Assembly (NCBI GenBank): GCA_003599865.1
Contig: QZKS01000068.1
Span: forward strand, 30,501-94,500
Direction: 5' to 3'
DNA length: 64,000 nucleotides
Source: Desulfobacteraceae bacterium
GTDB taxonomy: Bacteria > Desulfobacterota > Desulfobacteria > Desulfobacterales > SURF-7
Within the stretch, counting starts at the first letter, position 1. Each line of letters begins with the position of its first letter. This document shows positions 27,361-35,319 of this stretch, piece after piece. The notes beneath the pieces were generated by a model. It was given only the letters and a program-made list of their open reading frames with translations, was not told the origin of the DNA and searched no databases. The translations under genes were made by a program, and so were the position numbers.

Positions 27361-27852
27361 CTATCTGCCACAGCATTTTTTGTATTTTTTCCCGCTATTG
27401 CAAGGACATGAATCATTTCTTCCGACTTTTGGGCTGGTCCGGACGATCTGTTCCTGCTGCGGTGCCTCACCATCATAAAAATACCACTTGTCTTCGAACT
27501 TTTTGAACTGGGCAAGTTCATGATGTGTTTTCCGTTTGCCTTTCTGGTAATACTGGACAACAAACTCCACCTGCCCTTCCGTATCTTCCGGTCCGCCTTT
27601 TTCCGTGTTCAGAATTTTCAGGTCAATCCATTCTGAATTTTTTGCCCAATTCTGAATGGTCTTTTCATGATGCTGTTCTCTTTTATCCGGATGAACCGTA
27701 TTCAGAATATAGCCGACTTCTACTTTGGTAAATGCGGAATACCGGGACCGCATCAATGCTTCGGGAGTTTGCGGCAGCACCTCTCCCTTGATAAACGGTC
27801 CACAGCATTCTTCATATGGTTTTTCCATGCCGCAGGGGCAATTTTTCATCAT
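27361..27852 (-). CDS. YchJ family protein with two SEC-C motifs
   Basis: A 163-residue cytosolic protein of the UPF0225/YchJ family. An N-terminal zinc-binding SEC-C motif ([14 protein letters not shown]) is followed by the conserved [13 protein letters not shown], an NTF2-like central domain, and a second SEC-C motif ([18 protein letters not shown]). SEC-C motifs bind zinc and contact ribosomes or SecB in other proteins; the role of YchJ is not established. GGAG lies three bases before the ATG at 27852; the adjacent ATG at 27849 is equally possible. Confidence 0.88.
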   Translation of the reverse strand: MMKNCPCGMEKPYEECCGPFIKGEVLPQTPEALMRSRYSAFTKVEVGYILNTVHPDKREQHHEKTIQNWAKNSEWIDLKILNTEKGGPEDTEGQVEFVVQYYQKGKRKTHHELAQFKKFEDKWYFYDGEAPQQEQIVRTSPKVGRNDSCPCNSGKKYKKCCGR

Positions 27853-27905
27853 TCACTCCTCATCATTTGATTCGATCAATCGATCACGTTCCATACGGTT
27901 GCGAT

Positions 27906-28385
27906 CTATTCCTCCAGCTCCACAATTTGAGCGTGAGGCTCCTTATCTTGTATATGAAGCAAGGCTACCGACAACGGGTTATCATATCGCTGCAAGCCGG
28001 CACTGCCGGGGTTCAGAAAAAGAACACCCTTCTGTTTTGTGATGGACGGCCGATGCGTATGTCCGGAAATAACGACATCCACCAATGCGGATGCCGGTAT
28101 ATTGCCGACAATATGGCGGACATACAGGACAAGCCCTCCAACCTCAACCGTCTCCGATTCCCGCAGCGATTCCGTCCATGGCCCGAAATCCATATTTCCA
28201 CGAACGGCAACAACCGGTGCAATGGATTGCAGTTCTTCCAACACCTCTTTGGTGTCGATATCACCCGCATGGATGATCAAATCCATATTTTCAAAGGTCA
28301 TATAAACAGATGACGGCAGCCGGCCATGGGTGTCGGAAATAATCCCGATATGATAAGCGTCTTTGCCTGTTACTTGTTTTGACAT
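27906..28385 (-). CDS. YfcE/MJ0936-type metallophosphoesterase
   Basis: The 159-residue calcineurin-like phosphodiesterase shows all family motifs: ISDTHG, HAGDID, VRGNMD and SGHTH, which bind two metal ions. LNPGSAGLQRY is the C-terminal YfcE-type signature. Relatives hydrolyse model phosphodiesters; the natural substrate is unknown. It lies eight bases after the cyclophilin gene and its start has no ribosome site, so it is probably translated from that transcript. Confidence 0.88.
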   Translation of the reverse strand: MSKQVTGKDAYHIGIISDTHGRLPSSVYMTFENMDLIIHAGDIDTKEVLEELQSIAPVVAVRGNMDFGPWTESLRESETVEVGGLVLYVRHIVGNIPASALVDVVISGHTHRPSITKQKGVLFLNPGSAGLQRYDNPLSVALLHIQDKEPHAQIVELEE

Positions 28386-28393
28386 GGTGAAGA

Positions 28394-28933
28394 CTATTTT
28401 GCCGGCGCCGGTTCCGGAAATCGTTTATCCAGAATCCGGTTCCACTCCTGAACCCGGTCCGCTGTTTTTTCCATCAGGGAAACAAGGTTGCCTTCAATGG
28501 AAATGGATTGAATTTTATCTCCCCGTACAATACTGTCCACAACAGCCTGATCGTCCGGACCGACAACCACCCCGAATACCGTATGCCGGTTATCCAGATG
28601 CGGTGTGGGCAGGTGGGTGATGAAAAACTGACTTCCATTGGTGCCGGGACCGGCATTGGCCATGGAGAGTATCCCGGCCCTGTCATGGCGGAGATCCGGT
28701 CGGAACTCATCCTCAAAGCGATACCCGGGGTCGCCGGTGCCTGTACCAAGGGGACAACCGCCTTGAATCATAAAATCGGAAATCACGCGATGAAAATTCA
28801 GTCCATTGTAATACTTACGCATGGCAAGATTGACAAAATTGGCCACGGTTACCGGCGTTTGCCGATCAAACAAGCGGATATGAATGTCACCTTTATCGGT
28901 TTTAAAAACCGCCATTATTTCTGGTTGGGTCAT
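28394..28933 (-). CDS. Cyclophilin-type peptidyl-prolyl isomerase
   Basis: A cytosolic proline isomerase of 179 residues without signal peptide. The cyclophilin core is clear: [21 protein letters not shown] with the catalytic Arg, Phe and Gln, then GSQFFITH and [11 protein letters not shown] short C-terminal extension ([18 protein letters not shown]) is added. GGAG seven bases before the ATG at 28933 supports the start. It shares a strand with the SrkA-like gene upstream (24 bases) and the phosphoesterase downstream. Confidence 0.93.
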   Translation of the reverse strand: MTQPEIMAVFKTDKGDIHIRLFDRQTPVTVANFVNLAMRKYYNGLNFHRVISDFMIQGGCPLGTGTGDPGYRFEDEFRPDLRHDRAGILSMANAGPGTNGSQFFITHLPTPHLDNRHTVFGVVVGPDDQAVVDSIVRGDKIQSISIEGNLVSLMEKTADRVQEWNRILDKRFPEPAPAK

Positions 28934-28957
28934 GGGTTTCTCCTTATATGGTTTGAT

Positions 28958-29956
28958 TTAATAAAATAGATGGTCAGGCCGGCCCTGGAGTTGGGATTTA
29001 ACCCGAATCAGCTGCCGTTGTAAATCATTTATTTCCTGTTGCCAGAATCGATCACTGCCCCAGTCCGGAAAATTGGATTTGAATTGATAATCATTGGCCT
29101 GTTTGCTGCACCAGGCCAGGAAATAAATGATTCTCATGATCCGAAGGGATTCAATCAGCTTCAGGGTTTGTCTGTCAAACTCCCGAAACATTTCATATCC
29201 TTCCAGAATCAACGCGATCTCCTGCCGGCATTTTTCTGCATGATCCGGCAGCAGAAGCCAGAGATCCTGAATGGGAGGCCCTGTCATCATGTCGTCAAAA
29301 TCGATCACCATGATTCCTTCCGGAGGCCGATGCAACAAATTCCCCCGATGGCTGTCACCATGAAGGCGGATCAATTCGATATTATCAAAAAAACCTGCGC
29401 TGATCTCTACCAGCTGATGACCGATTTCCTGAAGGGAGGGCACATGCTTCGGGGCGACGAATCCCTCTTTGATCAGGTTCTGAATATCATTGATGGTTGA
29501 AACCCCCGGATGCAGAATCATTCTGGTTTTGGCTTTTCGGGTGCTTCCGGCAACATGAATTCTGGCAATCACCCTTCCCAGCCTTCGCCAATCCTCATCC
29601 TCGATCACTTCAAATTGTCTCCCCAGTTTTTTGGGAAAAACGGCAAAATAGATGCCGTCCGCATGACCAAGGGTTGACCCATGCAGAAGCTTCAGGGGAG
29701 AGACGACCGGGATTTCCTCTGCTTCACAATCCAGAATAAACTGATGTTCTTCTTCGATGGATTCTTTTGACCACCGTCCGGGCCGGTAAAATTTACCGAT
29801 CAGGCGGGTTCCGTCTTTTGCCTGAAACTCATAGACCCGGTTGATATAGCTTGGCAGGGGTGATGTCAGGCCGGTCATGGGAAAACCGGTTGCCTGTTCC
29901 ACAGCCTCAATGAGCCTGTCCGGCATGATATTTTGAAAATCGATGAATGCTGTCAC
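28958..29956 (-). CDS. SrkA/RdoA-like protein kinase (aminoglycoside phosphotransferase fold)
   Basis: The 332-residue protein has the aminoglycoside-phosphotransferase/kinase fold: a nucleotide lobe with LIGKFYRPGRWS and EEHQFILDCEAEEIPVV, a catalytic loop LHGDSHRGNLL and the metal-binding DFDDMMTGP. The pattern RPGRW, EIPV and HGDxHxGN is that of SrkA (YihE), a stress-response serine/threonine kinase in E. coli. The start is GTG at 29956 with AAAGG ahead of it. Downstream are the cyclophilin and phosphoesterase genes on the same strand. Confidence 0.85.
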   Translation of the reverse strand: MTAFIDFQNIMPDRLIEAVEQATGFPMTGLTSPLPSYINRVYEFQAKDGTRLIGKFYRPGRWSKESIEEEHQFILDCEAEEIPVVSPLKLLHGSTLGHADGIYFAVFPKKLGRQFEVIEDEDWRRLGRVIARIHVAGSTRKAKTRMILHPGVSTINDIQNLIKEGFVAPKHVPSLQEIGHQLVEISAGFFDNIELIRLHGDSHRGNLLHRPPEGIMVIDFDDMMTGPPIQDLWLLLPDHAEKCRQEIALILEGYEMFREFDRQTLKLIESLRIMRIIYFLAWCSKQANDYQFKSNFPDWGSDRFWQQEINDLQRQLIRVKSQLQGRPDHLFY

Positions 29957-30074
29957 AAAAAACCTTTCTTTACAAAATTTCCGGATGGCAGATTACCAGT
30001 CCCCCAAAACATTGTAAAGAAGATGTTTCAAACCGGAATCAAGGATTGGTTGTAACATGCTGATTCCACAAATC

Positions 30075-30110
30075 AAAAAGGTGCATGACAAATGTGACAT
30101 GCACCTTTTT
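30075..30110 (-). terminator. Terminator after the porin gene (symmetric)
   Basis: AAAAAGGTGCATG and CATGCACCTTTTT form a perfect 13-bp stem with a 10-base loop, with T-runs on either strand. It stands 21 bases after the porin stop and ends that minus-strand transcript. Confidence 0.88.
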
Positions 30111-30131
30111 ATTCTCTATTCATAAAAGAGA

Positions 30132-31493
30132 TTAAAAACTATAGGACAGCTTGCTCGCAAACAGGTACCAGTGCGGATCCGGATCCGGATCATTTCCAAA
30201 GTCTACATCATCAAGTCCATTCATGTAATGGCCTTCCAGCTTGAAAATCCAGTTTTCGTTCAAATCAAACCGAGTGGTCAGACAGGTGTCCCGCATCCAT
30301 CTTTCCTCCCGGTGTCTGTTTCCCTGAAGAGCTTCAAAATCTTTCCCATGCCGATCTCTTACATTGGTATTCCAGTCACTGTAATACGCACCAAGCTCAA
30401 ACCAATAGGTAAACCGATGTGAGGCAGATACAGCCCATCCAATAACTTCGGTTGTAGCAATATCTGTTGGATTCCCATTAATCAAAACATTTCCAATATC
30501 AACTCGAATCATATTATACTCTGCTGACAAGATGGTATCCCCTCTTGTGTATTCAACAGATCCAACAATACTGGAAACGTTATCGATGTTCACAGCAGTT
30601 GTTACAGTATTTCCTCCGTTGACTCCGGCGAGAGTTAAATTGGGCGTGCTGATATTCATGGTCGTTTCAATTTCAGTAAAGAGCCAGGTGCCGGATAATC
30701 GCAATCCATCCACAAACCTGGGAGCCCACTGTAGAGAGGCATTTTGTGTGTTCAAAGGTGTTGCGCTTGAGGGTGATTCAACACTGACTTCTGCTGCCGC
30801 AAGTTCGCCTTGCTGTTGTCCATAAGCCGCTGCTATCGCAGCAGGGAGTCCTAACTGAAGTGCTCCGGCTTCATACGCCGCTGCTGCTGCAGATTGTATT
30901 CCGGTCTTGAGTCGGTCTTCCATTATGGTTGCCATATCGATCAGGAGGTTTGATTCCGCTGAAACCCCGCCCACACCATATGCCAACTGGTAGGAAAAAC
31001 CTCCTGGGAGTTCACCATATGCTCCAACACCCTTGAGACCTGCATAGACATCCCGGTTTTGTTCCACATAGATTGCATTGGGAAGCATGATGGACGTCCG
31101 AACCGCATCAACATCCCTGGTTTCATTATAAAGACCCAAGGCGATCTTGACTTTTCCGGCACGGATTCCCAAGTAGTTGTTGACACGGTAATCACCATAT
31201 GCCCAGTCCAGCTCGATATTATCATTGCCGAGTTCGCCCATATCCCGGGCAAAAAACTGAGCCCCAAGCCTCAGCCCATCTGCAGGCGTGGTGGAAAAAT
31301 TGATCCCCATCTCATTGAACTCAAATGAACCGTCTTCTGTTTTGATTCCGGAATAATCATAATCGGTGGACTGAATATATCCCTGGGAAATGAATCCGTG
31401 AATCTCCACATTACCCAAACCTTCATAGGCCGATACGGCACCAACAGATACAAGACTCAAACACATAAACAACAGGATGATTGTTTTTTTCAT
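30132..31493 (-). CDS. Outer membrane beta-barrel porin
   Basis: The 453-residue product has a signal peptide (1-22, ending SVGAVSA|YEG), then alternating polar and hydrophobic strands with many aromatic residues and a C-terminal phenylalanine (KLSYSF), as in outer membrane barrels. VEIHGFISQGYIQST at the mature N-terminus is typical of porins of sulfate reducers. A low-complexity Ala/Gln stretch (about 205-235) is probably a surface loop. GAGGAGG lies ahead of the ATG. The gene follows the small phosphate-binding-like protein gene by 15 bases, so the two probably form an anion-uptake pair (inference). Substrate not known. Confidence 0.8.
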   Translation of the reverse strand: MKKTIILLFMCLSLVSVGAVSAYEGLGNVEIHGFISQGYIQSTDYDYSGIKTEDGSFEFNEMGINFSTTPADGLRLGAQFFARDMGELGNDNIELDWAYGDYRVNNYLGIRAGKVKIALGLYNETRDVDAVRTSIMLPNAIYVEQNRDVYAGLKGVGAYGELPGGFSYQLAYGVGGVSAESNLLIDMATIMEDRLKTGIQSAAAAAYEAGALQLGLPAAIAAAYGQQQGELAAAEVSVESPSSATPLNTQNASLQWAPRFVDGLRLSGTWLFTEIETTMNISTPNLTLAGVNGGNTVTTAVNIDNVSSIVGSVEYTRGDTILSAEYNMIRVDIGNVLINGNPTDIATTEVIGWAVSASHRFTYWFELGAYYSDWNTNVRDRHGKDFEALQGNRHREERWMRDTCLTTRFDLNENWIFKLEGHYMNGLDDVDFGNDPDPDPHWYLFASKLSYSF

Positions 31494-31508
31494 CAGATTC
31501 GCCTCCTC

Positions 31509-31931
31509 TTAGTTCACAGTAATGGTTTTTACATTTTTCAATGCGGCATCCGTGCTGACATAACCAATAGCCCCGGTGGTTTCTGAAACAAACTGAATAA
31601 TCTCTTCATCTGAATTCAATGCTTTTGGTTTCTGTCCTTTTCCCGTAAAAACCATTTTTCTCCAGTAATTTCTGAACTGAGAAGAACTGCGATTGATATA
31701 TGTCTTTAAAAAATCCTCATGGACTTCGTTTTCACTTGTGACAAAATAAATACTTGTATTATCCGACCACTTTGCCATTTTGCCCAGAAATATATTCTGC
31801 AGATCCTCCTTGTTTAACGATTCCTGAGAAACACTGTTGTTTGCAATAATCAGCACTTTCGCGAAGGTTGGTGTGACAAAAAAACCGCCCAGACTAACGA
31901 AGAACAACATGAAAATCAAAATTTTTTTCAC
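31509..31931 (-). CDS. Small periplasmic phosphate-binding-like protein
   Basis: The 140-residue product has a signal peptide (about 1-24, ending PTFA|KVL) followed by a short PstS-like domain: LNKEDLQNIFLGKMAKW, FRNYWRKMVFTGKG and TGAIGYVST are hallmarks of the small substrate-binding proteins related to PstS. It is about half the length of a full PstS, so it may bind ligand by another mode or act as an accessory protein. The start is GTG at 31931 with GGAGG nine bases ahead; longer in-frame extensions have no signal peptide. No Pst permease genes are near. Confidence 0.8.
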   Translation of the reverse strand: MKKILIFMLFFVSLGGFFVTPTFAKVLIIANNSVSQESLNKEDLQNIFLGKMAKWSDNTSIYFVTSENEVHEDFLKTYINRSSSQFRNYWRKMVFTGKGQKPKALNSDEEIIQFVSETTGAIGYVSTDAALKNVKTITVN

Positions 31932-32145
31932 CGTGTAGCCTCCTGTATTAAGGTTTGTGGTAGATAAAAATGCATGGTTTGCCGACAAATAAACAGCATG
32001 GATACATAACGAGGATTGTTGAATATCAATCGATATGGCTGGCCAGTCATAGATTTCCAATAAACGCATTTTCAGGATTGAAAAATCTATACATATATTG
32101 TGGTTCAAAAAGTACTTAGTTGAATATCTACTGTATGTCAATCTT

Positions 32146-33150
32146 TTAAATAGCTGGATCAATTTCCTCTTTCAGCATGCAGCAGGCTATTTTGTACGCG
32201 GGCGTTCCATCCGGTTCATAAGCCAGATTATCCGGCTGAATCAGCTTGTTCATCACACACCCTTCCGGAATCGTCAGTTCAAACAGATCCATCTCATTGA
32301 TTTTCGGCGTCCGGACAAGTGCATTTTCCGAAAAGTGAAATCCATGAATTGGAAAATCCTCACAAAGCGGGCATTTATAAACCCTGCCGTTGGGAAAGAT
32401 AAAATAGTTATCGGCAACCAAACCGGCACACGCAAACGGCTCTTCCGGAGATAGAAACACCTTCGGATAGGTGGTGATAATTCCCCGGCTGGCCGCGTCC
32501 AGCGCCACTTCCGGAATCTGTTCCAGCCACTCTTTCCGGGAAACCTGGGCATCATCGGCATTGATTTTTCCGGAATTGCCGCGCAATCCGATCACCTGAA
32601 TGAAAAACCGTTTAACACCCCATTTTGCCAGCAGAGCCGGCATCAGGGACAGTTCATGAATATTGGTCCGGCTGACCGTATAGATCAGGCTGGTATGAAA
32701 TCCAAGGGAGACCGCTTTTTGTATTCCGTTGATACAGGTCTGATATACCCCTTGCCCGCGAATTCCATCGTTGGTCTTTTCCGTGGCCCCATCCAGACTG
32801 AAACTTAAAAAATCAAGTTCCGAAGGCAGAACTTTTTCCAGAAAATCATGAAATAAAAACCCATTGGTATCAACCGTTATGGATTTATATCCCATTGCCC
32901 GGGCTTTTTGAATGGCCCTTGGAAGATCCGGATGCAATGTGGGCTCTCCTCCCAGAAAAATGACATTGGCATAGGGACTTTTCTCCATAAAGGCCTCAAG
33001 CCGGTTCTCGATCACCTCAATGGAAAGGGTCCGGGTTCCATGCTCATCCGGATTAATGTAGCAATGGGTGCATCTCAGATTACATTTGGTCAATATGTGA
33101 AAGAAGACATTGATGGATTGTTTGGAAAACGATACGGTTCTTTTAATCAT
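32146..33150 (-). CDS. Radical SAM protein, substrate unknown
   Basis: The 334-residue enzyme has the [4Fe-4S] motif CNLRCTHC (C23, C27, C30), FLGGEPTLH and the SLDGA segment of the radical SAM barrel. Later cysteines (FACAGL, YKCPLCEDF) could bind a second cluster as in SPASM-type maturases, but too few are visible to be sure. The protein begins SINVFFHILTKCNLRC. It stands between the porin-binding protein operon and the cyclic-nucleotide-binding gene, all on the minus strand, with no clear partner peptide gene. No ribosome site is seen ahead of the ATG. Confidence 0.78.
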   Translation of the reverse strand: MIKRTVSFSKQSINVFFHILTKCNLRCTHCYINPDEHGTRTLSIEVIENRLEAFMEKSPYANVIFLGGEPTLHPDLPRAIQKARAMGYKSITVDTNGFLFHDFLEKVLPSELDFLSFSLDGATEKTNDGIRGQGVYQTCINGIQKAVSLGFHTSLIYTVSRTNIHELSLMPALLAKWGVKRFFIQVIGLRGNSGKINADDAQVSRKEWLEQIPEVALDAASRGIITTYPKVFLSPEEPFACAGLVADNYFIFPNGRVYKCPLCEDFPIHGFHFSENALVRTPKINEMDLFELTIPEGCVMNKLIQPDNLAYEPDGTPAYKIACCMLKEEIDPAI

Positions 33151-33180
33151 GAGATACTATGTATATGACTGAGCCATTTC

Positions 33181-33203
33181 AAAAAATACCGGCCGCAGAC
33201 CGG
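33181..33203 (-). terminator. Possible terminator after the cyclic-nucleotide-binding gene
   Basis: On the minus strand CCGGTC-TGC-GGCCGG makes a six-pair stem followed by TATTTTTT. It stands 29 bases after the stop at 33232 and before the radical SAM start. Confidence 0.5.
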
Positions 33204-33231
33204 AATTTGTTGTGTCGCAATAACGTTTTTT

Positions 33232-33777
33232 TTATTTAATAATGGTTCGCGTCAGGATCTTGGTTTTTTTTTCTTTGGACTGCTCTTTTTTCAACTGGGT
33301 AAGTTCGGCTTTGGCTTTCACCAGCTCATCGTTGGTCAAGCGAAGGCGAAGCGACATATATTCCGCAAAAATTCGATACAGAAGCAACAAAAAATCCAGC
33401 TTTTTTTCATCGGAAGATAATTTTTCCTGGGCAGACGTGTCCACAGCAAGGCAAACCGTTGGACCATCGGCATACACGGATGCCGAACGGCTGAGACTGT
33501 CGATGATTCTCATTTCGCCGAAAATCTCACCCTTTTTGTCGATCTTTATAATTTCATGCTCTTCTTTTTTAACGGTAATCTTCCCCTTTAATAAAAAATA
33601 CAGCCAGGGATCACGATCTCCTTCCTGGATGATGGCTTCACCATCATTATACTCCCGGATCTTGCTCAACCTCAGAAGTTTGGCCAGGTTTTTAATCTCA
33701 AAATGCTTTAATGCAGGAATATCCAAAAGCCGTTGAATATTCTGCATATTGTCTTTCAAGTATTTTGATTCAATCAT
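33232..33777 (-). CDS. Cyclic-nucleotide-binding domain protein without DNA-binding domain
   Basis: The 181-residue protein has one cNMP-binding domain (about 25-125) with IIQEGDRDPWLYFLLKGKI and the phosphate-binding cassette GEIFGEMRIIDSLSRSASV. It lacks the helix-turn-helix of CRP/FNR and ends in a charged coiled coil (VKAKAELTQLKKEQSKEKK). It could act by protein contact, or as a subunit of a larger assembly (inference). GGAGG lies five bases ahead of the ATG. It is upstream of the radical SAM gene but with a hairpin between. Confidence 0.82.
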   Translation of the reverse strand: MIESKYLKDNMQNIQRLLDIPALKHFEIKNLAKLLRLSKIREYNDGEAIIQEGDRDPWLYFLLKGKITVKKEEHEIIKIDKKGEIFGEMRIIDSLSRSASVYADGPTVCLAVDTSAQEKLSSDEKKLDFLLLLYRIFAEYMSLRLRLTNDELVKAKAELTQLKKEQSKEKKTKILTRTIIK

Positions 33778-33856
33778 TCAAGCCTCCACAGAATCGTCAT
33801 TTTATCTGATTTAGACTATATATTTGCGTATTTAGAAAAAGTCAATTGACAAATGA

Positions 33857-33875
33857 CAAGCCGGGAGCCGGCTTG
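33857..33875 (-). terminator. Weak hairpin after purF
   Basis: CAAGCCGG and CCGGCTTG form a perfect eight-pair stem with a GAG loop, 28 bases beyond the purF stop. The following bases are only weakly T-rich (TCATTTGTC), so termination is uncertain. Confidence 0.4.
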
Positions 33876-33902
33876 AGGCAAAAGCAGAGATCATAACCTG
33901 TC

Positions 33903-35318
33903 TCAGCAACTCATCTCAAGGCAGTCTTTGGTCAGGCTTCCATCAAAAGAAACCGGATAACAGCCATCAAAACAGGCTTTGCAATAACTGTTTTCCTGAT
34001 TATCGGCTCCGGTTGAACGCAGAAGTCCTTCCAGTGTAAGATAATGGAGTGTATCCAGGCCCAAATATGTTCGCAGCTCTTCAACTGTTTTTTTAGCGGC
34101 AATCAGCTCGCCCTTGGTGGAAAAATCAATTCCATAGTGGCAGGGGAATCGATGCGGAGGACAGGAAATCCGCATATGAACGTGCTTGACACCAAGTTCC
34201 CGAAGGGCTTTCACCCTGGTGCGGGCGGTCGTGCCGCGAATAATCGAGTCTTCGATGATAATAATATCCTTGCCTTTTAAAACTTCCTTGACCGGATTCA
34301 GCTTTACCCGAACACCGAAATCACGCATGCTTTGCGTGGGCTGGATGAAGGTTCTTCCCACATAATGATTTCTGATCATTCCCAAATCAAACGGAATTCC
34401 GGATTCTTCCGCATAACCAAGGGCCGCATAGTTTCCGGAATCCGGAAACGGCATAACCAGATCCGCATCTACCGGCGCTTCTTTGGCAAGCTGTTTCCCG
34501 TTTTCCTTTCGGGTCAGATAAACATTCTTCCCAAAAAAGGTGCTGTCCGGCCTGGCAAAATAAATATATTCAAATATACAGAATGCTCTTTGGGCCGGTT
34601 TTTCCGGTTTGATGCTCCGGATCCCCTCTTTGGAAATAATCACAATTTCACCTGGATCAAGCTCCCGGATAAATTCGGCCTGTAGAAGATCCAAGGCGCA
34701 GGATTCCGATGCAAGGATATAATGACCGTTCAATCTTCCCAGACAAAGAGGACGAAACCCATGAGGATCTTTTATGCCGATCAATTCCCCCTTACCGGTG
34801 AGCACAACAAAGGAATAAGCCCCTTTCAGCAGCTCAACGGTTTTCATCAGAGCCCCTTCAAACCCGTATTTCAAATTCTTGATAAACAGATGAATCGCGA
34901 CCTCACTATCCATGGTTGTTTGAAAAATAGATCCCTCTTCCTCAAACTGGTTTTTCAGGATATGTGCATTTACGAGATTTCCATTGTGGGCAACCGCATA
35001 GGATTTTCCCCGATGGTGGACAACAAATGGCTGGGCATTGGACAGAATGGAACTTCCGGTCGTTGAGTATCGCACATGACCAATGGCGGACCCGCCCTGA
35101 AGCTGCTCCAGATGGTCGATATCAAAAACATCGGGAACAAGCCCCATTCCTTTATGCGCGGTGATGGCCTTATCACGGGCAACGGCGATACCGGCACTTT
35201 CCTGCCCCCGATGCTGAAGGGCATACAGACCGAAATAGGTTAATTTTGCTGCCTCAGCATGATCGTAAATACCGAAGATGCCGCATTCTTCCCGAGGTCT
35301 TTCCGAATGATGATTCAT
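33903..35318 (-). CDS. purF: Amidophosphoribosyltransferase PurF, iron-sulfur type
   Basis: PurF makes 5-phosphoribosylamine from PRPP and glutamine, the first step of purine synthesis. The 471-residue protein has a propeptide of 11 residues before the nucleophile C12 (REECGIFG), the glutaminase domain with HRGQESAGIA, and the PRPP motif IIIIEDSIIRGTT. Cysteines in AFCIFEYIYFARP, RFPCHYGID and YCKACFDGCYPV match the [4Fe-4S] ligands of the Bacillus-type enzyme. It starts one base after carB, so pyrimidine and purine entry steps and the shared glutamine donor are in one operon. Confidence 0.97.
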   Translation of the reverse strand: MNHHSERPREECGIFGIYDHAEAAKLTYFGLYALQHRGQESAGIAVARDKAITAHKGMGLVPDVFDIDHLEQLQGGSAIGHVRYSTTGSSILSNAQPFVVHHRGKSYAVAHNGNLVNAHILKNQFEEEGSIFQTTMDSEVAIHLFIKNLKYGFEGALMKTVELLKGAYSFVVLTGKGELIGIKDPHGFRPLCLGRLNGHYILASESCALDLLQAEFIRELDPGEIVIISKEGIRSIKPEKPAQRAFCIFEYIYFARPDSTFFGKNVYLTRKENGKQLAKEAPVDADLVMPFPDSGNYAALGYAEESGIPFDLGMIRNHYVGRTFIQPTQSMRDFGVRVKLNPVKEVLKGKDIIIIEDSIIRGTTARTRVKALRELGVKHVHMRISCPPHRFPCHYGIDFSTKGELIAAKKTVEELRTYLGLDTLHYLTLEGLLRSTGADNQENSYCKACFDGCYPVSFDGSLTKDCLEMSC

Positions 35319-35319
35319 T

